Shown one piece after another: positions 1 through 5,054 of a DNA stretch of 5,054 nucleotides. Position 1 is the stretch's first letter. Every line of letters starts with the position of its first letter. This DNA is from Owenweeksia sp. TMED14 (GTDB lineage: Bacteria > Bacteroidota > Bacteroidia > Flavobacteriales > Schleiferiaceae). A program made the position numbers and the translations under genes. The notes beneath the pieces were generated by a model that had not been told where the DNA came from, did not search any database, and saw nothing but the letters and a program-made list of their open reading frames with translations. Where the stretch lies: assembly GCA_002167805.1 (NCBI GenBank), contig NHBT01000029.1, positions 3,758 through 8,811 of the forward strand, given 5' to 3'.

Positions 1-320
1 TTTGTAATATCTGCAAATACTCTTCGTACAATGATGAGGGATATTATTTCAAACTGTTTTAACAAGCTTGTTGTGAATGATCTAGGCAGGTAAAATACCA
101 ATAGATATATCTCATAGATAAGAATGAATGAGAATGGGGTATATATCGCATTAATAGGATTGTCAAAGAGTCCATAAGCTGAAAGATCAATAATGGATAG
201 TGACGTAAGTCCAATTAAAATTAGGTGAGCAATAAAGCCGAGTACAGCAAGTATTGTGGTAATCGTTTGAATTAAGTTTCGCGTTCCCTCAGAAAATAGT
301 TTATCGTAATAGCTGTACAT
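1..320 (-). CDS. Integral membrane protein of unknown function, N-terminal part (cut by left window edge)
   Basis: An open frame of 106 codons starts at the ATG at 320 and runs leftward without a stop to the window edge, so the C-terminus is missing. The protein begins MYSYYDKLFSEGTRNLIQ. A strongly hydrophobic segment follows at about residues 20-44 (ILAVLGFIAHLILIGL), and a second at about 62-78 (PFSFILIYEIYLLVFYL). After these comes a Lys/Arg-bearing amphipathic stretch (LPRSFTTSLLKQFEIISL, then IIVRRVFADI). This is the layout of a multi-pass inner-membrane protein. I see no signal-peptide cleavage site and no catalytic motif, and I do not recognise the family well enough to name a function. 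Start choice: this ATG lies just before the first hydrophobic stretch, and the upstream DNA is AT-rich and non-coding in character. The gene is divergent from the serine hydrolase gene on the other strand. Confidence is high that it is coding and low for any role. Confidence 0.8.
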   Translation of the reverse strand, partial: MYSYYDKLFSEGTRNLIQTITTILAVLGFIAHLILIGLTSLSIIDLSAYGLFDNPINAIYTPFSFILIYEIYLLVFYLPRSFTTSLLKQFEIISLIIVRRVFADIT

Positions 321-426
321 TTTTATTATATTTTAGGTATAAAATATACGATGAAATAAGAAGACAATAAATTGAATTACAGATATATAACTCATGTCTT
401 CTCTTTTTGTTCTAAATCCTATTTTT
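321..426. promoter_or_regulatory. Divergent intergenic region with presumed promoters for both flanking genes
   Basis: This 106-bp AT-rich stretch separates the starts of two divergent genes, so promoters for both should lie in it. I could not find a clean match on either strand to the Bacteroidota -7 element (TAnnTTTG) with a -33 TTG at proper spacing. The nearest on the minus strand is TATATTTT, about 20 bp before the membrane-protein start, overlapping a small dyad GTATA-AAA-TATAC at 337-349. An 8-bp perfect inverted repeat, listed separately, lies closer to the hydrolase start. Neither start is preceded by a recognisable Shine-Dalgarno sequence, which is normal for this phylum. The promoter assignment is inferred from gene arrangement, not from a motif. 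Confidence 0.4.
359..402. repeat. 8-bp perfect inverted repeat in the divergent intergenic region
   Basis: The arm AGAAGACA at 359-366 is the exact reverse complement of TGTCTTCT at 395-402, with 28 nt between them. It lies 25 bp before the preferred start of the hydrolase gene. It could be an operator with widely spaced half-sites or the stem of a 5' leader hairpin. In a region this AT-rich an 8-bp match can also arise by chance, so the function is only a possibility. Confidence 0.35.
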
Positions 427-1704
427 ATGAGAAGACTTAATTTCCTTTTTATCTCAGCAATATCCTTGGCTTCTTGCAGCGATATGAGCTTTACATATGA
501 CATCCAAACGGGTAACAAAAATTATGGTAAACCTCATAGTATATCAGCGGATCGAATGGCAAGAATTGATACTATGATATTAAAGTCGATTCGTGAGAAT
601 GTAATTCCGGGAGCAGTTGCCTTAGTTCTTAAAGATGGTGAGGTGGTATATGAAAAGGCATGGGGAGTTTCAAATCCAGAGACTGGCTCTCTGTATTCAT
701 CCGATGATATATTTCGAATAGCATCAATGACCAAAGCCATTACCTCTGTTGCTATTCTAATGCTCTGGGAGGAGGGAATGTTTTTTCTTGATGATCCCAT
801 AGAAAAATATTTACCAGCGTTTTCAGATACAGGTATTTTAGAATCATACGACCCCAATGATAGTTCATATACCACGACACCAAATCAGACCAAGATTACA
901 ATTAGACATTTATTGACTCATACATCAGGTATTGGATATAGTGACATAGATGTAAGCCCTTCAATTAAGGCTATTTATTGGAAAAATGGTTTAATGGATA
1001 TTTTTTCTCCAAGCTTAACAATGAAAGAAGCTGCAAAAGAGATAGCAAGACAGCCACTGCATCACGAACCAGGTACCAAATTCACCTATAGTCTTGGGAT
1101 TGATGTCCTTGGTTCTCTTGTAGAAGAAATCTCAGGAATGTCTTTCGCTGATTTTTTAAGCGAGAGAATATTTAAGCCGCTAGACATGAATGATACTTAT
1201 TTTAATCTGCCTAAAAAAGATCAAAATAGATTGGTCCCTGTTTTAACAAGAGATGATCAAGAGTGGAAAATTTTTGAAACTGAAGTATATGATGTGGATT
1301 ATCCCTTAATGGAGGAGAAGACATTTTTCTCAGGTGGAGCAGGGCTATCAAGTACTGTTGGAGATTATGCTAAATTTTTGCGAGTTTTGATTCAGGACGG
1401 TAATGGGAATAATAAACAAATTCTAGGGAAGAAGACCTGTGAATTATTATATGAAAACCAATTAAGGGGAATTGAGGATTGGTCACTAGGTATAGCAACA
1501 GGAATCCTGAGTGAGAAAGACCTTTATCAAGGGGGTAGAGGCAGTGTAGGAACTTTGACTTGGGGAGGGTATTTTAATACCATCTATTTTGCAGATCCAG
1601 AAGAAAAAATAATCGGACTACTATTTAAACAAACTCAGAATATTGCAAATGATTACACCTCACAAAGATTTCGCGAACTTGTATTTCAAACTGTGGTAAA
1701 GTAA
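427..1704 (+). CDS. Lipoprotein serine hydrolase, beta-lactamase (class C-like)/esterase family
   Basis: This is a 425-residue protein of the beta-lactamase-fold serine hydrolases, the group that includes class C enzymes, D-amino-acid peptidases and EstB-type esterases. Residues below count from the ATG at 427. MRRLNFLFISAISLASC is a lipoprotein signal peptide with lipobox LASC, so Cys17 should be lipidated and the enzyme anchored in the envelope. The nucleophile motif SMTK (Ser100, Lys103) sits in the family context 'FRIASMTKAIT'. HLLTHTSGIGYSD and PGTKFTYSLGIDVLG are family blocks; the second places the catalytic tyrosine at Tyr221. Further blocks are SGGAGLSSTVGDYAKF and WGGYFNTIYFADP (Trp379-Gly-Gly), the latter standing where lactamases carry KTG. 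YSL replaces YxN, and WGG replaces KTG, as in EstB-like esterases, so an ester or amide hydrolase is likelier than a true beta-lactamase. The natural substrate cannot be read from sequence. An in-frame ATG at 394 would add 11 residues ahead of the signal peptide and is less likely. There is no acidic run after Cys17 to mark clear surface export. The gene is monocistronic and convergent with the M16 pair. Confidence 0.93.
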   Translation: MRRLNFLFISAISLASCSDMSFTYDIQTGNKNYGKPHSISADRMARIDTMILKSIRENVIPGAVALVLKDGEVVYEKAWGVSNPETGSLYSSDDIFRIASMTKAITSVAILMLWEEGMFFLDDPIEKYLPAFSDTGILESYDPNDSSYTTTPNQTKITIRHLLTHTSGIGYSDIDVSPSIKAIYWKNGLMDIFSPSLTMKEAAKEIARQPLHHEPGTKFTYSLGIDVLGSLVEEISGMSFADFLSERIFKPLDMNDTYFNLPKKDQNRLVPVLTRDDQEWKIFETEVYDVDYPLMEEKTFFSGGAGLSSTVGDYAKFLRVLIQDGNGNNKQILGKKTCELLYENQLRGIEDWSLGIATGILSEKDLYQGGRGSVGTLTWGGYFNTIYFADPEEKIIGLLFKQTQNIANDYTSQRFRELVFQTVVK

Positions 1705-1712
1705 TCTCGAGT

Positions 1713-1739
1713 ATAAGCCGGATCAAAAACCAGACTTAT
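1713..1739. terminator. Weak hairpin between convergent genes, possible bidirectional terminator
   Basis: An imperfect dyad lies between the two convergent stop codons. ATAAG (1713-1717) pairs with CTTAT (1735-1739), and inside that CGG pairs with CC-G around one bulged A and one mismatch, leaving an 8-nt loop of atcaaaaa. The right arm overlaps the stop codon of the M16 gene. There is no proper T-run after it on either strand, only TTTAAAT on the plus side, so it is a poor match to an intrinsic terminator. The placement, 31 bp between convergent genes, is the main support. Confidence 0.35.
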
Positions 1740-3829
1740 TTAAATACGGACTCTTTTACATCGTCATCAAGTAGAGTACTGTCTACTGTAATTTTAAATT
1801 TTTGAGGCCCAGCTGAAGTTTCAATAATTTTTTCGAATTTAATACCATTAATTTCTTCCCACTCTAAAACAGTACTGGTAATTGAAATATTTCCCTGAGG
1901 TGATTCTTGATTTTCTATACTTTGATAAATGAGGCCGGATGCCACATCGAAATAATGAATTTTCTTTGACTCTACATCTCCACCAATTCCTCCTAAATTT
2001 TCTGAAATTTGATAAACCTCTTTTCCGCTGATCAGGGTCTGGCCATCAAAGCTAAAATTTTCTAAACGATCCATCCATCCTACTTTTCCAACTACATATT
2101 TAGCCTGATTAATTAACTCTTGGAGTTCTAAACCTTCAACAGGTCCAGAGCCACGCATTCCGCCTTTTTCAGCTTTTCCGTTATTGTATAAAGTTTTATT
2201 GATTGTCATGCTTCCCATGGTTTGTTTTTCTAGAACTTTGTTGGGGACCATTTTAGCTCTTATCACACTAAGTTTTTGAGGGGCTCCTGGAATTTCAATT
2301 GATGATTCTTGGTAAATAGCACGTAGTTTTTTTAGTTTTTCTAAACCGCCCAGTGCTTTATAATAATTACTTAAAACATCTTTAAGTGTCGTATTTTCAG
2401 GAGTAAATAGGAATTCTGGCTCCGAAGTAGGCTGGGCAAAGGCATCGTAATATTCGATGTTCCCGAATGCTTCTAGTTTTGAGGAAATATCTTGAGCTTT
2501 TCCAACAACCGCAATGGTTGTTTTTTCAGTAGAAATATATTTTTTGGCAACCCTGAGAACATCTTTAGCTGTTACATTTTCAATTCGATTTAGGTAATTG
2601 TTATAATAGTCAGAATCTAAATTATAGCGGGCAATGTTCAGAGCGAAAGAAGCTGCGCTTGAAGGGCTTTCTAGCGAGCGGCCAAAAGAGCCACTTAAGC
2701 TTGACTTTGCTGCTTTGAGTTCCAGCTCTGTTACTTTCTCAGTTGTGATTTTTTCGTACTCATTAAGAAATTCAACAATAGCGGAGTCTGTAACTTCATT
2801 TCTCACTTTTGCAGAAGCGCTAAAGGTGCTGTTAAGCCGATCAACTCCAAAGTTTGAATAAGCTCCATAGGTATACCCTTTGTCTTCTCGAATATTAATA
2901 AAAAGTCTTCCTGACGCTCCTCCTCCCAATATTTTATTAGCAATTCGTAACGGCTCGATATCAGGGTGCCCAGGATTTAGATTGATAACGTTTCCAATCC
3001 ATATTAGGGACTGGACCGCTGAAGGCTTGTTCACCAATAAGACCCTTGAAGACTTCGGCAGTGTTGTTTTTTTATAACTAGCTTTTGGAACAGGTTTCTT
3101 TTTCCATTTTTTAAAAGTCTTACTTATTTTCTTTTTGGCATCTTGAAGGGTGATATCCCCTATGATGACCATATAGCCTATGTTTGGACGGAAATATGTT
3201 TCCCAATATGATTTGCAGTCTTCGAGTTTTATCGAATTAACAGTAGCCTCAGTTAGCACCTCTCCATAGGGGTGCTCTAAGCCATAGATGGATGCCTGTG
3301 TCAATTTTTGAGACATGGCATCGGCATTATCTTCTGAAGATTTTATCCCTGAAATCATTTGACCTTTAAGCTTAGAGAATTCAGATTCAGAAAACCTTGG
3401 ATTTAATAGAACATCTGAGAAAATACTTAAAAGTTTATCCGTGTATTTACTAAGCCCGTTTGCAGTAATGGAAGATGAAGATGTCGAAAAACCAGCACCC
3501 ATAAAATCAATAGCTTCATCAAGCTCAGCTTTTGTTTTAGATTTAGTTCCAGCACCTATTAGGTCTCCAGCAATTTGAACATAACCAGCTTTATCACCTT
3601 CAACGATAGGGTCTCTTTCTAAAATAAGTCTCATAGTTATTCTTGGAAGTTTGTGGTTTTCTACCACAAAAACCTTCAGTCCATTTTTCAGAGTGAAACT
3701 TTCATAGGATGCGATTTCAGGTGTTCTCGCGGCACCAGGAACCGGCGCTGTTGTTCTGTCAATAAACGTTTGAGCAGATATCTGTAAGGTTGAGAAAATT
3801 AATGTGAATAAGAATATATATTTTTTCAT
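1736..3829 (-). CDS. Secreted M16 family peptidase-like protein lacking the zinc motif, with C-terminal extra domain
   Basis: A 697-residue protein. Residues 1-19 form a Sec signal peptide (MKKYIFLFTLIFSTLQISA, likely cut before Gln20), so it acts beyond the inner membrane. Residues about 40-250 form the first M16 domain, opening with FTLKNGLKVFVVENHKLP. Where active members have HxxEH the sequence reads Q-I-A-G-D (85-89): all three zinc/catalytic positions are replaced, so this subunit cannot be catalytic. Residues about 255-460 form the second M16 domain, with LGGGASGRLFINIREDKGYTYGAYSNF (301-327); this segment, including Arg314 and Tyr319/Tyr321, is where non-catalytic partners of two-subunit M16 enzymes carry the R/Y pair that binds substrate. 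Residues about 478-697 are an extra domain opening with LKDVLSNYYKALGGLEKLKKL, which resembles the LolA/LolB-like beta-rich domains attached to many Bacteroidota M16 proteins (recognised by eye, moderate confidence). Its start lies 9 bp after the stop of the zinc-bearing M16 gene, so the two are probably one operon and one complex. The stated function is inferred from the family. Confidence 0.92.
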   Translation of the reverse strand: MKKYIFLFTLIFSTLQISAQTFIDRTTAPVPGAARTPEIASYESFTLKNGLKVFVVENHKLPRITMRLILERDPIVEGDKAGYVQIAGDLIGAGTKSKTKAELDEAIDFMGAGFSTSSSSITANGLSKYTDKLLSIFSDVLLNPRFSESEFSKLKGQMISGIKSSEDNADAMSQKLTQASIYGLEHPYGEVLTEATVNSIKLEDCKSYWETYFRPNIGYMVIIGDITLQDAKKKISKTFKKWKKKPVPKASYKKTTLPKSSRVLLVNKPSAVQSLIWIGNVINLNPGHPDIEPLRIANKILGGGASGRLFINIREDKGYTYGAYSNFGVDRLNSTFSASAKVRNEVTDSAIVEFLNEYEKITTEKVTELELKAAKSSLSGSFGRSLESPSSAASFALNIARYNLDSDYYNNYLNRIENVTAKDVLRVAKKYISTEKTTIAVVGKAQDISSKLEAFGNIEYYDAFAQPTSEPEFLFTPENTTLKDVLSNYYKALGGLEKLKKLRAIYQESSIEIPGAPQKLSVIRAKMVPNKVLEKQTMGSMTINKTLYNNGKAEKGGMRGSGPVEGLELQELINQAKYVVGKVGWMDRLENFSFDGQTLISGKEVYQISENLGGIGGDVESKKIHYFDVASGLIYQSIENQESPQGNISITSTVLEWEEINGIKFEKIIETSAGPQKFKITVDSTLLDDDVKESVFK

Positions 3830-3838
3830 CGGATAACT

Positions 3839-5054
3839 TTATTTGCTGTTTTCTGAAGATTCGGGCTTTTGACTTTTTGGTAAATAGCTTAGCACTACCC
3901 GATTTTCTTTAATTAAATACTTTTTTGCCACACGCTGAATAGACTCACGAGTTACATTTCGATAGCGCTCGATCTCTGTATTTATGTAATTGGCGTCATT
4001 ATAAAATGTGTGATAGTCTGCTAGAGATTCGGCTATTCCAGCCATGGTTGAATTACTTTGAATAAAACTACTTTCCATTTGATTTTGAATTTTCTCAAAC
4101 TCTCTCTCGGAAATCAATTCATTTTTTAATCTATCGATTTCCTCTTCAATTGCAGGCTTCATATCTGTTATGGACTTTCCGGCATTTGCTACAGAAAAGG
4201 TTATAAAAGCACCTCCTTGCTCTAAAGTGAATGGAAATACCTGAACAAATGCAGCAGACTGATCATCATCTACTAGCCGCTTATACATCCTAGAGGAAGC
4301 CCCTCCACTGAGTACCGTGCTTAGCATTTGAAGTGCGTAAGCATCATCAGACGCCCTTGGAGGCATTCTATATCCCAGCATTATTGCAGGCAGTTGGATG
4401 TCATCATATATTATCGCTGTTTTTTCCTCTCCTAAAGGATCTTCTTTAATGGTAGGCTGAACTACACTAGGCCCCATTGGTATATCATTAAAATATGCCT
4501 TTATTAATTCCTTAGTTTCAGGAATGTCAAAATCTCCAGCAAGGCTTAATGTTGCATTATTTGGAGAATAGAAGCGATCATAAAATGAGATGAAGTTTTC
4601 TAAGCTCGCTGAATTTAAGTGTTCCATTGATCCAATTGGAGTCCAGTTATAGGGGTGTTTCGTGTAAAGACGTTTAAATATATTTTCAGGAAAAGTGGCG
4701 TAAGGCCTACTGTAACGCTGACGTTTTTCTTCCTTAACAACTTCCCTTTGTGTGTCAACGCCAATTTGAGCGATTTCTGCGTGAAGCATACGTTCGCTTT
4801 CAAGCCATAAGCCAAGCTCTAGCTGATTCGAGGGAAGCAATTCATAATAAAAAGTTCTGTCGGGTGAGGTATTGGCATTTAGCTGACCACCTGCAGAGTT
4901 CACATAATTATCAAATTCGCCACGTTTAATATTTTTAGATCCTTCAAAAGTTAAGTGTTCAAAAAAGTGAGCAAAACCTGTTTGATCTAGATATTCATTC
5001 TTACTGCCTACGTGATACATCATGGTCACAGCAACAATAGGTGTTGTTCTATCT
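3839..5054 (-). CDS. M16 family zinc metallopeptidase, catalytic subunit (N-terminus cut by right window edge)
   Basis: The frame is open to the right edge, giving 404 codons; the protein enters the window as DRTTPIVAVTMMYHVGSKNE, which is mid-domain M16 sequence. About 40-60 residues including any signal peptide lie outside. The GTG at 5029 is an internal valine codon, not the start. The zinc motif HFFEH is encoded at 4955-4969, within GFAHFFEHLTFEGSKN: two His ligands and the Glu that acts as general base. The third ligand is most likely the second Glu of VVKEEKRQR (codon 4727-4729), 76 residues after the second His, the spacing expected for the family. Other family blocks are VNSAGGQLNANTSPDRTFYYELLP, HPYNWTPIGSMEHL, FYSPNNATLSLAGDFD and, in the second domain, LSGGASSRMYKRLVDDDQSA. 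It should be a periplasmic or envelope peptidase of the single-repeat type, about 450 residues when complete, that pairs with the zinc-less partner encoded 9 bp downstream. The C-terminus is hydrophilic (PKSQKPESSENSK). Substrates are unknown. Confidence 0.95.
   Translation of the reverse strand, partial: DRTTPIVAVTMMYHVGSKNEYLDQTGFAHFFEHLTFEGSKNIKRGEFDNYVNSAGGQLNANTSPDRTFYYELLPSNQLELGLWLESERMLHAEIAQIGVDTQREVVKEEKRQRYSRPYATFPENIFKRLYTKHPYNWTPIGSMEHLNSASLENFISFYDRFYSPNNATLSLAGDFDIPETKELIKAYFNDIPMGPSVVQPTIKEDPLGEEKTAIIYDDIQLPAIMLGYRMPPRASDDAYALQMLSTVLSGGASSRMYKRLVDDDQSAAFVQVFPFTLEQGGAFITFSVANAGKSITDMKPAIEEEIDRLKNELISEREFEKIQNQMESSFIQSNSTMAGIAESLADYHTFYNDANYINTEIERYRNVTRESIQRVAKKYLIKENRVVLSYLPKSQKPESSENSK

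Noticed and set aside
333..518. 61-residue minus-strand open frame across the divergent region and hydrolase 5' end
   Set aside because: It is antisense to the lipoprotein signal region, has no family resemblance, and would lie awkwardly just ahead of the membrane-protein start. It is best read as a chance frame in AT-rich DNA.
534..875. 113-residue minus-strand open frame opposite the serine hydrolase
   Set aside because: It lies wholly antisense to well-conserved hydrolase sequence including SMTK, and its composition shows no domain or signal.
427..1704. Antibiotic-resistance beta-lactamase
   Set aside because: The YxN and KTG signatures are not present (YSL and WGG instead), which points to an esterase-like or other hydrolase in this large fold family.
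2634..3077. Two plus-strand open frames (2634-2861 and 2880-3077) opposite the zinc-less M16 gene
   Set aside because: Both are antisense shadows of conserved M16 sequence with no recognisable protein features.
4615..4815. 66-residue minus-strand open frame inside the catalytic M16 gene
   Set aside because: It is in another frame of the same strand over conserved M16 residues, including the third zinc ligand region. It is a shadow frame.
5027..5029. GTG as start codon of the catalytic M16 gene
   Set aside because: The frame is open to the window edge and the upstream codons (DRTTPIVA) are typical M16 sequence preceding the zinc motif. Starting here would delete the first strands of the domain and any signal peptide.
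1..5054. A previously undescribed multi-gene system
   Set aside because: The M16 pair is a known arrangement, the hydrolase is convergent and unlinked by sequence evidence, and there are no repeats, RNA structures or mobile elements that would suggest a defence or other novel system.

Overview
The window looks like ordinary chromosomal DNA from a member of the Bacteroidota, probably a flavobacterium or cytophagalean relative. The reasons are AT-rich composition, no clear Shine-Dalgarno sequences before the starts, a signal peptide ending in the 'ISA|Q' style common in that phylum, and a tandem pair of M16 peptidase genes of a kind widespread there. This assignment rests on style and gene content, not on a marker gene.

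Layout from left to right: (1) positions 1-320, minus strand, the N-terminal part of an integral membrane protein of unknown function that runs off the left edge. (2) 321-426, a short AT-rich divergent intergenic region holding the 5' ends of two genes and an inverted repeat. (3) 427-1704, plus strand, a lipoprotein serine hydrolase of the beta-lactamase/class C-like esterase fold. (4) 1705-1735, a 31-bp convergent gap with a weak hairpin. (5) 1736-3829 and 3839-5054, minus strand, two M16 (insulinase/pitrilysin) family genes transcribed in the order right to left. The first-transcribed gene (3839-5054) is cut by the right edge and carries the zinc motif HFFEH. The second (1736-3829) has lost the zinc motif, keeps the R/Y-type segment in its C-terminal M16 repeat, and carries an extra C-terminal domain of about 220 residues.

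The two M16 genes are 9 bp apart and almost certainly co-transcribed. By analogy with known two-subunit M16 proteases, they probably form one peptidase in the cell envelope: one subunit supplies the zinc site, the other supplies substrate anchoring and closes the chamber. The serine hydrolase and the membrane protein are divergently transcribed, and nothing in the sequence ties them to the peptidase pair.

I found no RNA gene, mobile element, CRISPR array or sign of recent transfer. I also found no convincing novel multi-gene system. The points most worth a second look are the division of labour in the M16 pair, the C-terminal fusion on the inactive subunit, and the non-lactamase active-site signature of the serine hydrolase.
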